In this document: in pieces, positions 9,825 to 18,560 of the stretch
How the letters are laid out: every line of letters begins with the position of its first letter
Position numbering within the stretch: position 1 is the first letter of the stretch
From: Robbsia andropogonis
Lineage (GTDB): Bacteria > Pseudomonadota > Gammaproteobacteria > Burkholderiales > Burkholderiaceae
Length of the DNA: 64,000 nt
Direction: 5' to 3'
Assembly: GCF_000970345.1 (NCBI RefSeq)
Contig: NZ_LAQU01000003.1
Span: 1 to 64,000 of the forward strand
Made by a program: the position numbers and the translations under genes
The notes under the pieces: model-generated
What the model was told of the DNA's origin: nothing
The model's database searches: none
What the model saw: the letters and a program-made list of their open reading frames with translations, nothing else

Positions 9825-10910
9825 TTACTCGCTCCTGGCAACTTGGGTTGGCACGCCGCCTAGTCGCAACGTTGCACCCGTGATCGTGCTGGCTTGCGCG
9901 CCATAGTACAAGGCTTGCGCCAACGCCGCGTCCGCACCGGCCCGTTCGTCGCGATCACCACCATCATGCAACGGCGCACTGACCGCGCTGACGCGCATCC
10001 CCGGCGCATATGCCCGTGCCAGGCTCGGCACCGTCGCATGCAAGCCGGCTTGCGACGCCGCGTACGGCACGGTCTCGATATCGACGAGCCGCTGCAACCC
10101 GGCTGTATCGAGCAGCACCAGGATCGACGCATCCTCCACCGCGAATCGCTCCGCATCAGCGTCCGCCGGAGGCGACTTTTGCCCCCGCCAAGCCTGCCAC
10201 GCCGCGTGCTGCGCGCTCATCAGACACAAGGGGATGGTCAAGTTCGCCTTTTGAAAGCGGCTTACTTCCTCGCCGTCCGTGCCATGCGCGGTGTCGGAAC
10301 GCGGACCTGCGGATGCGGGACGGCCGCCCTGTTCCACCGCGTGCCGCGGGTCCACAAACGCCGATGGGGCAACGATCAGACAACGTGCCGGCGCACCAAA
10401 CCCCGTGACGGCGGTACAGGCGCCGATCGTCCCGGCCGCCGCCGCATTGGCGGAGGCGCCGCCTGAATCCAATCCGAAGTAGCGCAATTGGCATGGATGA
10501 CCTGTCCGTTCGGCCAGCGCGAGAAGCGCCGCGCCACGCGGCGAGTCAGCCAACGCGACGGCCGGGACCGCCGACGCGAGCGGCGTACCGTAGAACCCGA
10601 CATCCCATCCGGCCTCGACGAACGCCCCCGCCACGCGCGCCGCGCGTGCGCCGATGACATTGGCTGCCTCAATGCCGCGCCTGGCACCTCCACCGCCAGC
10701 GCCGCCGTCGCCATCCGGTTTGTCAGGCCATGATGCGGGGCAGCGCTCGTCGGCGTCCCAATCGACACCGATACGCGCAGGCAGGAGCACCACCGGTGCG
10801 CGGCTGGTGCCTCGCGATGCGGATAAAGCAGGCAAAGGCGTAGCCCCCGGGCTGTCGGAGCCGTGTGCGTGGGTCGATAAAACGGGGGAGCGGGAAGATT
10901 CGCAGGTCAT
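9825..10910 (-). CDS. SDR-family protein, degenerate active site
   Basis: A Rossmann-fold short-chain dehydrogenase-like protein, 361 residues in this frame. The first ~75 residues are low-complexity and may lie upstream of the true start. The nucleotide-binding region is degenerate (NVIGARAARVAGAFVEAGWDVGFYG, with no TGxxxGxG). The active-site helix reads YAASQAGLHA where active SDRs have YxxxK; the lysine codon is replaced by CAA (Gln). The C-terminal ITGATLRLGG resembles the SDR VTGxxxxVDGG end. I recall an SDR gene in this position next to folB in Burkholderia genomes. It may have lost catalysis or work as a non-enzymatic binder; function unknown. Divergent from midA. Confidence 0.7.
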   Translation of the reverse strand: MTCESSRSPVLSTHAHGSDSPGATPLPALSASRGTSRAPVVLLPARIGVDWDADERCPASWPDKPDGDGGAGGGGARRGIEAANVIGARAARVAGAFVEAGWDVGFYGTPLASAVPAVALADSPRGAALLALAERTGHPCQLRYFGLDSGGASANAAAAGTIGACTAVTGFGAPARCLIVAPSAFVDPRHAVEQGGRPASAGPRSDTAHGTDGEEVSRFQKANLTIPLCLMSAQHAAWQAWRGQKSPPADADAERFAVEDASILVLLDTAGLQRLVDIETVPYAASQAGLHATVPSLARAYAPGMRVSAVSAPLHDGGDRDERAGADAALAQALYYGAQASTITGATLRLGGVPTQVARSE

Positions 10911-10923
10911 TTACAATGTCGCG

Positions 10924-12276
10924 ATGAACGCCAATCATCCTGCCAGTTTACCTGTTCCCGACGCCGCCGCCCTCGCCCGCAGCACATCGTTGCGCGCGCG
11001 CATTGCCGCGGAGGTCAGCGCGCACGGCGGCTGGCTGCCTTTTTCGCGCTATATGGAATTGGCGCTCTATACGCCAGGCCTTGGTTATTACAGCGGAAAC
11101 AACGTCAAGTTCGGTCGCGGCCCCGCCGACGGCAGCGACTTCATCACCGCGCCAGAATTGACATCGCTGTTCGGCCAGGCGTTGGCCCGTCCCGTTGCCC
11201 AGGCGCTGCGGATGGCCGATGCCGATGCCGTGCTGGAGTTCGGAGCTGGCAGCGGGAAACTGGCCGCCGATCTGCTACTGGCGCTGCATGGCATGTCGAA
11301 CGATGACAATGCGGGCACACCGATCTGCAGCCGTTATACGATCGTTGAGCTGTCGGGTGAACTCCGCGCCCGCCAACACGACACACTGGTCACCTTGATC
11401 GCCCGTGCCGGCGCCGGTGGCCCGGCCGCTTCGGCCGAAACGGACGCAGTATGCCGCTGGGTGGACGCGCACGTGACCTGGATCGATCGCCTCCCGGAGA
11501 CATTCAGCGGTGTCGTGATCGGCAACGAGGTCCTGGACGCAATGCCGATAACGTTGCATCCGCTCACGAAGGGACGCTGGCACGAACGCGGCGTGGGGCT
11601 CGATGGGGCGCATCTGGTGCACCGCGATCGCCCCTGCGCCGCGCCGGACACACTCGCGCCCGCATTGCGCGCGCTCTTTGAACACGTCGGACGGATGGGG
11701 CAAGACTACCTGGTGGAAACGCACGGCGCCGCCAGTGCCTTTGTCGCCACCGTCTGCACAATGCTCACGAAAGGCGCGGCGATTTTCATCGATTACGGGT
11801 TTCCCGCGCACGAGTACTACCACCCGCAACGCACGGCCGGCACGGTGATGTGTCATTACCGTCACCAGACGCACGGCGACGCACTGCTGTATCCCGGACT
11901 GCAGGACATCACCGCGCACGTGGATTTCAGCGCGATGGCGCAAGCCGGGATCGACGCTGGCGCCGATATCCTCGGCTATATGTCGCAGGGCCGGTTCCTG
12001 ATCAATTGCGGGATTGCGGACATCCTCGCGCGCCAGGTCAGCCCGGAACACCCTGCCGCCTATCTACCAAAGGCCAGCGCCATGCAAAAGTTGTTGTCCG
12101 AAGCGGAGATGGGGGAGCTGTTCAAGGTCATCGGCTTCTCGCGGGCACTCGACGACATTCCCGATGCCTTCCTGACCGGCGACCGCTCCTGGACGCTGCT
12201 GCCGGATGGCGATGGCGATGGCGATGGCGATGGCGATGGCGATGGCGATGGCGATGGCCGGAACGATGCATCATGA
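10924..12276 (+). CDS. SAM-dependent methyltransferase, MidA/NDUFAF7 (DUF185) family
   Basis: A 450-residue class I methyltransferase related to mitochondrial NDUFAF7 (MidA), which methylates an arginine of a complex I subunit. The bacterial substrate is not established here. It shows the family N-terminus (PFSRYMELALYTPGLGYYSG), the SAM site VLEFGAGSGKLAADLL near residue 100, a GNEVLDAMP motif and a FIDYGFPAHEYYHPQR segment. I chose ATG 10924 over the longer frame because the extra 90 codons are antisense to the SDR gene. The C-terminus ends in nine Asp-Gly pairs encoded by a hexanucleotide repeat. Its TGA overlaps the next gene's ATG (ATGA). Confidence 0.9.
   Translation: MNANHPASLPVPDAAALARSTSLRARIAAEVSAHGGWLPFSRYMELALYTPGLGYYSGNNVKFGRGPADGSDFITAPELTSLFGQALARPVAQALRMADADAVLEFGAGSGKLAADLLLALHGMSNDDNAGTPICSRYTIVELSGELRARQHDTLVTLIARAGAGGPAASAETDAVCRWVDAHVTWIDRLPETFSGVVIGNEVLDAMPITLHPLTKGRWHERGVGLDGAHLVHRDRPCAAPDTLAPALRALFEHVGRMGQDYLVETHGAASAFVATVCTMLTKGAAIFIDYGFPAHEYYHPQRTAGTVMCHYRHQTHGDALLYPGLQDITAHVDFSAMAQAGIDAGADILGYMSQGRFLINCGIADILARQVSPEHPAAYLPKASAMQKLLSEAEMGELFKVIGFSRALDDIPDAFLTGDRSWTLLPDGDGDGDGDGDGDGDGDGRNDAS
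12205..12258 (+). repeat. Hexanucleotide tandem repeat, nine copies of GATGGC
   Basis: Nine perfect copies in frame at the 3' end of the MidA-type gene, coding for (Asp-Gly)9. Because the unit is 6 bp, copy-number change would alter tail length without shifting frame. Confidence 0.95.
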
Positions 12277-12467
12277 TCCGCTGGTTCATCACGTCATTTA
12301 TCGCGACGATGTTACTGAACGGGTGCTGGCCCTGGCTCAGCAAGATTGGCGTGGGGCGTCTGCCCGGCGATCTGCGTGTCCGGGCGTTCGGCCGCGAGTA
12401 CGCATTTCCCTTCATGTCGTCGATCGTGATCACCGCGATCGGCTTCGCGCTGGCGCGAATACTCTGA
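12273..12467 (+). CDS. DUF2905 family small membrane protein
   Basis: A 64-residue protein with two hydrophobic segments flanking the conserved centre IGRLPGDLRVRAFGREYAFPF, the hallmark of DUF2905. Function unknown. The ATG overlaps the stop of the methyltransferase gene (ATGA), so translation is probably coupled. It converges with cca, whose stop is 97 bp away. Confidence 0.9.
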   Translation: MIRWFITSFIATMLLNGCWPWLSKIGVGRLPGDLRVRAFGREYAFPFMSSIVITAIGFALARIL

Positions 12468-12564
12468 CACGGTTGCCGATGATGGGCACCCGCACACAGA
12501 CGCAACCACATAAGCGGACCTGGCAGCATGACCGGCGCTTCCGCGTCCTTGCGCACGTCAGCGG

Positions 12565-13803
12565 TCAGGTACCTTTCAGCGCCTCGGCCACGGCGGCGAC
12601 GCGTGCGTCGTGTACCGCATCCTTGATCCGCGCCGGTTGCGATGCAAAGTGGGCCGCAACCGCACCCGCATCGACACTGCGCGCCGCGACCAACGCCAAT
12701 CTCAGACGCTCGGCCTGCGGATAGGGATGCGATTCGAAACCCAATCGCCCACGCGCATCGGACTCGCACGCTTGCAGCGCTTCCGCGAAACGCGCCGGCT
12801 TGCGCAATGCATCGCAGCGCTCCAATAAGCGCACCAACGCCGCCGCGCCGAACTCGGCGACACGATGGATATTGCCATGTTCACGCGCAACCATCAGCGC
12901 GAGGTCGCGGCATTCATTCGGCACGCGCAGGCGTTCACATAGCGGCTTCAGCAGATCGACGCTCCGCCCCTCATGACCGATATGACGCGGCAACACATCC
13001 GCCGGTGTTTGCGCCTTGCCGAGATCGTGCGTCAGCGCGGCAAACCGCACGGGCAACGCATAGCCCGCACGCGCCGCGTAGTCGGTGACCATCATCACGT
13101 GCACACCGGTATCGATCTCCGGGTGATAGTCCGCGCGTTGCGGCACGCCGAACAGCGCGTCGACCTCAGGCAGTATCCGCGCCAACGCCCCGCATTCGCG
13201 CAATACCGCGAACATCCGCGATGGTTTCGCCTCCATCAAACCGCGCGACACCTCCTGCCATATACGTTCAGGCACCAGCGCGTCCACTTCACCCGCGGCG
13301 ACCATGTCGCGCATCAGCGCCATCGTTTCATCGGCCACGGTGAAATCGACAAAACGTGCGGCAAAGCGTGCCAGGCGCAGCACACGCACCGGGTCCTCCT
13401 GGAACGCCGGCCCGACATGCCGAAACACGCGCGCCGCCAGGTCGCGGCGCCCGCCGTAAGGGTCGACGATCTCGCCGGTCAAGGTACCGTCCGGCGCAAC
13501 CGCACGCGCCATGGCATTGACCGTCAAGTCACGACGCGCCAAATCCTGCTCCAGCGTCACATCCGGCGCGTAATGGAATAAAAAGCCGTGATAGCCGGCG
13601 GCGGTCTTGCGTTCGGTCCGCGCAAGCGCGTATTCCGCTTGCGTCCGTGGGTGAAGAAACACCGGGAAGTCCTTGCCGACGGGCCGGAAACCTTGCGCCG
13701 TCATCTGCTCCGGGGTTGCCCCCACCACCACGTAGTCGCGGTCTTTCACTTCCAGACCCAGCAACGCATCACGGATCGCGCCGCCCACGGCGTAGATTTC
13801 CAC
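12565..13803 (-). CDS. cca: Multifunctional CCA protein (tRNA nucleotidyltransferase with HD domain)
   Basis: Adds or repairs the 3' CCA of tRNAs. 412 residues. The class II nucleotidyltransferase head has GGAIRD (residues 7-12) and the metal-binding DRD near 21-23, followed by the RRDLTVNAMA motif. An HD phosphohydrolase domain follows around 225-330 (THDLGKA and later REHGNIHR). This corresponds to the long gamma/beta-proteobacterial form with added phosphatase and phosphodiesterase activities. The ATG directly abuts the stop of the GST gene, suggesting co-transcription. Confidence 0.96.
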   Translation of the reverse strand: MEIYAVGGAIRDALLGLEVKDRDYVVVGATPEQMTAQGFRPVGKDFPVFLHPRTQAEYALARTERKTAAGYHGFLFHYAPDVTLEQDLARRDLTVNAMARAVAPDGTLTGEIVDPYGGRRDLAARVFRHVGPAFQEDPVRVLRLARFAARFVDFTVADETMALMRDMVAAGEVDALVPERIWQEVSRGLMEAKPSRMFAVLRECGALARILPEVDALFGVPQRADYHPEIDTGVHVMMVTDYAARAGYALPVRFAALTHDLGKAQTPADVLPRHIGHEGRSVDLLKPLCERLRVPNECRDLALMVAREHGNIHRVAEFGAAALVRLLERCDALRKPARFAEALQACESDARGRLGFESHPYPQAERLRLALVAARSVDAGAVAAHFASQPARIKDAVHDARVAAVAEALKGT

Positions 13804-14457
13804 TTACAACACCTCGTCGTAGCGTGCGATGCCCTCTTCCTGCTCGGCGGCGGCAATCCATGACTGCACGGCCGGCAATGCAATCACCCGCGCCATGTAG
13901 TCGGCCGCGGCCCGCGACAACACTGGACCATAGGTCTGAAAGCGCATGACCACGGCAACATACATCGCATCGGCGATGCTGAACTCGCCGAACAGGAAAG
14001 GACCGCCCGAATGCGCGAGTGCCTCGGACCAGATGGCATCGATGCGGCGGATGTCGGCATGCGTATCCGCATCCAGACGTTGCAGCCGATCCGCACTGGC
14101 ACGTGCCCGGATGTTCATCGGCATGTTGTTGCGCAGCGCGGCGAAACCGGCATGCATCTCGGCGCTGATCGATCGAGCCCGCGCGCGCGCGACCGGATCG
14201 GTCGACCACAACGTTTTTTCTGGAAAACGCTCGGCAAGGGTTTCACAAATGGCCAGCGAATCCCAAACGGTGATCCGTCCGTCGATCAAACAGGGCAGGC
14301 GTCCACTTGGCGAGTAGCGACGGATGATTTCGGCCGTATCCGGCTTCGCAAGCATCACGAGTGTTTCCTGGAACGGCAGGTCGAAGTGCGTCATCAGCAC
14401 CCAGGGCCGCATGGACCAGGACGAATAATTCTTGTTGGCGATTACCAATTGCATCAT
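13804..14457 (-). CDS. Glutathione S-transferase family protein
   Basis: A 217-residue cytosolic GST. The thioredoxin-like N-terminal domain begins LVIANKNYSSWSMRPW, with the SxxS-type serine pair used by some bacterial GSTs. Then come a SPSGRLPCLID segment with cis-proline, WDSLAICE binding the glutathione gamma-glutamyl group, and an all-helical C-terminal domain with FLFGEFSIADAMY. I chose the first of two adjacent ATGs (14457), preceded by GGGAGCG. The longer frame upstream reads through the next gene. Substrate unknown. Confidence 0.9.
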   Translation of the reverse strand: MMQLVIANKNYSSWSMRPWVLMTHFDLPFQETLVMLAKPDTAEIIRRYSPSGRLPCLIDGRITVWDSLAICETLAERFPEKTLWSTDPVARARARSISAEMHAGFAALRNNMPMNIRARASADRLQRLDADTHADIRRIDAIWSEALAHSGGPFLFGEFSIADAMYVAVVMRFQTYGPVLSRAAADYMARVIALPAVQSWIAAAEQEEGIARYDEVL

Positions 14458-14500
14458 TGCACCACGCTCCCCGATGTATATAGGCGATTCACCCCGCGGC

Positions 14501-15469
14501 TCAGGCGGACGGTGTCCATCGCTGTCCCACCGGCAGCCCACGCAGATACGCGCCGGCAACCGATTCCAGCGAGGCCGGCGTCAGCCGTAACAGCGGATCG
14601 AGCGGGCCGCTGAGCACGGAATCCTCTCGCATAGAATCAATATTGTCGCGGGTGATCGGCGGGTTGGGAAGATGTTCGAAGATGGCACCCTGCAAACGGC
14701 CGGCCCAGTAAGGCAAACCGATGACCGGACGGCGATGTCCGCTGGCCTCCCCGGCAAAGCGTACCAACTCCGCCAGCGTATAGACATGCGGACCGCCCAG
14801 TTCGAAAACCCGCGGCACGGTGGGCGCATCCAGTTCAATCGCATTGACCAGCGCCTGAGCGACGTCCTCGACATAGATAGGCTGGTAGCGCGCATGCGCA
14901 CACGCAAGCGGCATGAACGGTGCGAATTTCAGCACCTGCGCGAACAGGTTCAGGAATTGATCGCCCGGCCCGAAAATCACCGATGGTCGGAAAATCGTCG
15001 CCCGGAACGGCGCACCGCCCTCGGCCTGACTGGCCGCGACAGCAGCATTGATCCGCTGTTCGCCGTCCCCCTTCGAGCGCAGATACATGCTGGGCCCGTT
15101 CGAATCGGCATGCAGCGCGCTGACATGCAGAAAACGCTCGATACCAAGGGCGCGACTCGCGGTGCAGATCTTCTCCGGCAGCGCGACATGCGCACGTTCG
15201 AAGCCGGGACCGTATGGCATCGCCCGCTTGTCCTGCAACACGCCCACCAGATTGATCACGACATCGGCACCATCGAGAAAAGCCGATAGCTGCGCGGGCG
15301 CGTGCACGTCGCACTCGGTGATCGAAATCGGCAACATTTGAATCGGACGAGCCCGCGTGCGATAGCGCGTTGCCACGCGCACCGCGTACCCAAGCGTCAG
15401 GAGCTTGGGTATCAACGACCGGCCGATAAAGCCGGTTCCCCCAATGACCGCGACCGTTTGATAACGCAT
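14501..15469 (-). CDS. Complex I NDUFA9-like NAD(P)-binding protein (atypical SDR)
   Basis: A 322-residue Rossmann protein of the NDUFA9-like SDR subgroup. GGTGFIG at residues 10-16 is the nucleotide-binding loop. VVINLVGVLQDK, the FLHVSALHAD strand with YLRSKGDGE (a YxxxK-like pair), and IFRPSVIFGPGDQFLN follow. Relatives are annotated as complex I-associated or sugar epimerase-like; the bacterial role is not settled. The start is the ATG preceded by GGAGAGGTGAC. The lytic transglycosylase gene ends 41 bp upstream on the same strand. Confidence 0.88.
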   Translation of the reverse strand: MRYQTVAVIGGTGFIGRSLIPKLLTLGYAVRVATRYRTRARPIQMLPISITECDVHAPAQLSAFLDGADVVINLVGVLQDKRAMPYGPGFERAHVALPEKICTASRALGIERFLHVSALHADSNGPSMYLRSKGDGEQRINAAVAASQAEGGAPFRATIFRPSVIFGPGDQFLNLFAQVLKFAPFMPLACAHARYQPIYVEDVAQALVNAIELDAPTVPRVFELGGPHVYTLAELVRFAGEASGHRRPVIGLPYWAGRLQGAIFEHLPNPPITRDNIDSMREDSVLSGPLDPLLRLTPASLESVAGAYLRGLPVGQRWTPSA

Positions 15470-15509
15470 GTCACCTCTCCTTGTCAGACGCAGCGCATGG
15501 GCGCGGCAC

Positions 15510-17480
15510 TCAGGGCGCGATGATGCCCAGGCGCTCGCGCAACGACTTCGGCCGGTTTTCAAACAACGCGCCGTAGTAGACGGTGTTCGACAACACGTTC
15601 TCCACATAATCGCGCGTCTCGTTGAACGGAATCGTCTCCGCAAAAATCGCGCCTTCTTCCGGCCGCGTCAACGCCGCGCGCCATTGCCGTGAACGCCCCG
15701 GTCCGGCGTTATAGCCAGCCGACGCCAGCACCGGCGATTGGTCGAACTGGTTATATACCATCGACAGGTAATTGGTACCCAGCTTGATGTTGGTATCGAG
15801 CTCATTGACCTGTGCACGCGTGAGCTTGCCCATGCCCAGCTTTCGTGCCACCAGATCCGCGGTACCCGGCATCAACTGCATTAATCCCGATGCGCCCACA
15901 CCTGAACGCGCGTCATAGATAAAGCGCGATTCCTGTCGCATCAGTCCGTACGCCCACTCGACGTCCAGGCCCGTGCTGGCTGCATAGCGGTCGACAATCG
16001 GGCGGAACGGCGCGAGGTAGCGCAGTGTGAAATCATGCTCGACACGCGTCCGATCGGCAGTGTTCACGGCACGATCGAACAGTTGAATCGAATTCGCGTA
16101 ATTCGCGGCCGCCAGCAACTGACGATCGGTCATCCCGCGCAACTGCCAGTTCCATTCACGGTTGCCTTCGAAACGCATATTCAAATCGTAGAAACGGCGC
16201 GCCAGTGCAAAACCTGGATTCTTTCCGGCATCGGCGATCTCCTGCGCGCTGACAACCGTGCGCGGCGGCACCGTAATCAGCCCGCCCAGCGCTTCCGTCG
16301 CCAACTGACCGTAAAAGTTGTACTGGTTCGAGATCGATTGATACAAGGTCTGTGCGCTCGCGGCATCGCCGCCCTGTTGCATTGCACGGGCACGCCAGTA
16401 AACCCATACGGGCTGATCCCGGAGCACCGGCGGCATCTGCTCGATCGACCAGCGGACCATTGTCCAATCCTGCACGCTCAACGCCGCACGGGTGCGCCAT
16501 TCGTACTCACCCAGCGTCAACGGGGCGTTGGCTGTCAGCCGATACCAATCGACAGCCGCCGGCATCTGCTTCAACGCCGCCCGGTAGGCAATCGCGCCCC
16601 AGCCGATGCCACGTTCGATGGCCGTGAGACGCGGCTCTACGTTCGCGTACGCGACCGCCGCCTGCGCCGGATCATTCGCCGCCATCCGGATTATGGCCAG
16701 CAAGGCGAGCTGATGCGCCGGGTCGTTGATGCGGATTGGTTGCGCGAGATAAATCGGCGGCTTGTCCGTCGCCATCGACAAAGTCTGATCGCTTGGCTTG
16801 ACCGGTCCCAGCGCATCGGCAATGCGGCGGCCCAGCGAGGTGTAATTGCCCTCGTAGGCCAGGCGCATCTGCGCCCAGACATCGTCGGAAGTGAACTGCC
16901 CGGACGACGCCAGCGCCATGATCAGGTCGACACACCCATCGCCATACCAGCGCGGATTGGTGAGCAGTTGTCGCGCGGCATCGGCGACGTTCTCGTTACG
17001 TGACGCGCGCGCTTCCAACGCATAGCACTTGACCTGCGTGTCGTCGTCGAGCGCGAAACGCGGATACTGGGCCATGAACGTCCGCCAATCGTGGCGCGCG
17101 CCCAGTACGGTCAGGTAGTCGTTGCGAAGCCGGTCCGCGATCGCGGTACCGTCGTATTGCTGCAGAAACGCCAGGATCTGATCGTCAGGTGCGTCGAGAC
17201 GCGCCTTGCCCGATTGATCGAACATCTGCGGTTTGATCCGGTAATACGCTACATAGCTCGGGACCGGATAATCCGGAATCTGCGCGGACAATTGCGCCGC
17301 CGCCGCGGCGTCGTTGCGGCGTGCCGCATCACGCAGTTGCAAGAAGATCCTATCCGCCACGTCCGGCGTCATGGTCGCGGACTGCGCGCGAACCGCCCCT
17401 GGAGAACTGCATGCCGCCAACACGACCGCGACGAGACCCGCCGCCATCGCGCGATATACTCGCACCATTATCTCTGCCAT
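15510..17480 (-). CDS. Lipoprotein soluble-type lytic murein transglycosylase
   Basis: Cleaves peptidoglycan glycan strands to 1,6-anhydro-muropeptides in the periplasm. About 656 residues with a signal peptide ending in the lipobox LAAC near residue 24, so it is probably anchored in the outer membrane. A long alpha-superhelical body resembles Slt70. The C-terminal SLT domain has MRQESRF (catalytic Glu), GASGLMQLMPGTA and a final AGYNAGPGR with ETRDYVENV. Starts at 17480 and 17468 are both possible; the second has AGAG just upstream. Transcribed divergently from the 5-FCL gene. Confidence 0.93.
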   Translation of the reverse strand: MAEIMVRVYRAMAAGLVAVVLAACSSPGAVRAQSATMTPDVADRIFLQLRDAARRNDAAAAAQLSAQIPDYPVPSYVAYYRIKPQMFDQSGKARLDAPDDQILAFLQQYDGTAIADRLRNDYLTVLGARHDWRTFMAQYPRFALDDDTQVKCYALEARASRNENVADAARQLLTNPRWYGDGCVDLIMALASSGQFTSDDVWAQMRLAYEGNYTSLGRRIADALGPVKPSDQTLSMATDKPPIYLAQPIRINDPAHQLALLAIIRMAANDPAQAAVAYANVEPRLTAIERGIGWGAIAYRAALKQMPAAVDWYRLTANAPLTLGEYEWRTRAALSVQDWTMVRWSIEQMPPVLRDQPVWVYWRARAMQQGGDAASAQTLYQSISNQYNFYGQLATEALGGLITVPPRTVVSAQEIADAGKNPGFALARRFYDLNMRFEGNREWNWQLRGMTDRQLLAAANYANSIQLFDRAVNTADRTRVEHDFTLRYLAPFRPIVDRYAASTGLDVEWAYGLMRQESRFIYDARSGVGASGLMQLMPGTADLVARKLGMGKLTRAQVNELDTNIKLGTNYLSMVYNQFDQSPVLASAGYNAGPGRSRQWRAALTRPEEGAIFAETIPFNETRDYVENVLSNTVYYGALFENRPKSLRERLGIIAP

Positions 17481-17571
17481 CTTGTGTTCTTTTGAATATG
17501 AACAGCATATCACGCGACCCTGCCCCTATAGCCATGCTCGCGCGCACGCGCGGCATGTCGTGCCCGACGAC

Positions 17572-18213
17572 ATGACCGCCGACACGCCGTCACCGACCGC
17601 ACGTGGGAGTGCCGGGCCCACTCGTGCGGAAACCGTCCACCTTGAAAAACAGGCGCTACGTGCGCGCCTGCTTCCTTTGCGACAACAGGCCTTGTCGTCA
17701 AATCCGGAAACTTCGCGGGCAATCACCGCAGGCGTGCGGGCATGGCTCGATGAACAGAGGGTGCGTTGCGTTGGCTTCTATTGGCCGTTGGCGGGCGAAC
17801 CGGATGTGCGTGCCGCGGTGACAGATTGGCTCGCCGCCGATACTGATCGCCGCGCCGCCCTGCCTGAGGTCGTACACGCCGCGACAGCGTTGCGATATGT
17901 GGCGTGGACGCCAGAAACCGCCATGCGCAAGGGCCGGTACGGCATCGCCGTTCCGGAAAGCGGCACAGAAGACGCCTCGACAAATAACATGACGCCCGAT
18001 GCCCTGCTGATCCCCTGCGTCGGTTTTGACGGGCGCGGCTTTCGACTGGGCTATGGCGGCGGCTACTACGACCGGACGTTGGCGAGCGCCGCCTGTCGAC
18101 CTGCCACCTTAGGCGTTGCGCTGGACGCCACCCGCGTGGTCACATTACCCACCGATGCATTCGATATACCACTGGATGCGATACAAACTGAGCGGCAACG
18201 TTATTATCGGTGA
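17572..18213 (+). CDS. 5-formyltetrahydrofolate cyclo-ligase
   Basis: Converts 5-formyl-THF to 5,10-methenyl-THF with ATP. About 213 residues. Family signatures are KQALRARLLPLRQQ near the N-terminus, GFYWPLAGEPD in the middle, PDALLIPCVGFDGRGFRLGYGGGYYDR (the ATP and folate loop) and a C-terminal DIPLDAI. The start is uncertain: ATG 17572 has no clear Shine-Dalgarno, and a GTG lies 12 bases upstream in frame. In many proteobacteria this gene follows the 6S RNA gene; there is no room for it here. Confidence 0.9.
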   Translation: MTADTPSPTARGSAGPTRAETVHLEKQALRARLLPLRQQALSSNPETSRAITAGVRAWLDEQRVRCVGFYWPLAGEPDVRAAVTDWLAADTDRRAALPEVVHAATALRYVAWTPETAMRKGRYGIAVPESGTEDASTNNMTPDALLIPCVGFDGRGFRLGYGGGYYDRTLASAACRPATLGVALDATRVVTLPTDAFDIPLDAIQTERQRYYR

Positions 18214-18560
18214 ATTCAAGCCAGAAATGGCAGTTGTGCCTGTCGATTTCGTTGGACGCGTTGACTGTGCCGGTCTCACAGGCGCCCCCTCTTTCCGCCC
18301 AGACGTTCGCGCATCGCCCCACGTTCACCGCTTCGTTACTGATTGCAACGGCGCGGCGGGACGCATTGCGACACATCTCATTGCGCCGTCGTTACGCTCC
18401 GCTATCCTCATGGTAGGGCATTGGGGGAAAACCAGAATCAGTGCGTGCTATGTAAGCCTCGGTCCTCCAGGCACCTTGATGCCTGTCCTAACCTAAGCAC
18501 GCCAGTTTTACGCAATGTTCACTACGACAAACATCCAGCGTCATCAAAGGCCATCGATTC
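18214..18560 (+). other. Intergenic stretch with one hairpin
   Basis: No convincing gene on either strand. It has a perfect hairpin CAGGCA-CCTTGA-TGCCTG at 18468-18485 without a T-run, about 75 bases before the next gene. I considered 6S RNA here and could not match its central bubble or closing stem. Confidence 0.5.

Noticed and set aside
10654..10923. N-terminal extension of the MidA-type protein
   Set aside because: The frame is open upstream of ATG 10924, but it is antisense to the SDR gene and the conserved domain starts after 10924.
18214..18560. Possible 6S RNA near the 5-FCL gene
   Set aside because: 6S RNA often lies upstream of this gene, but only 92 bases are available upstream, and the downstream stretch lacks the long closing stem and central bubble.
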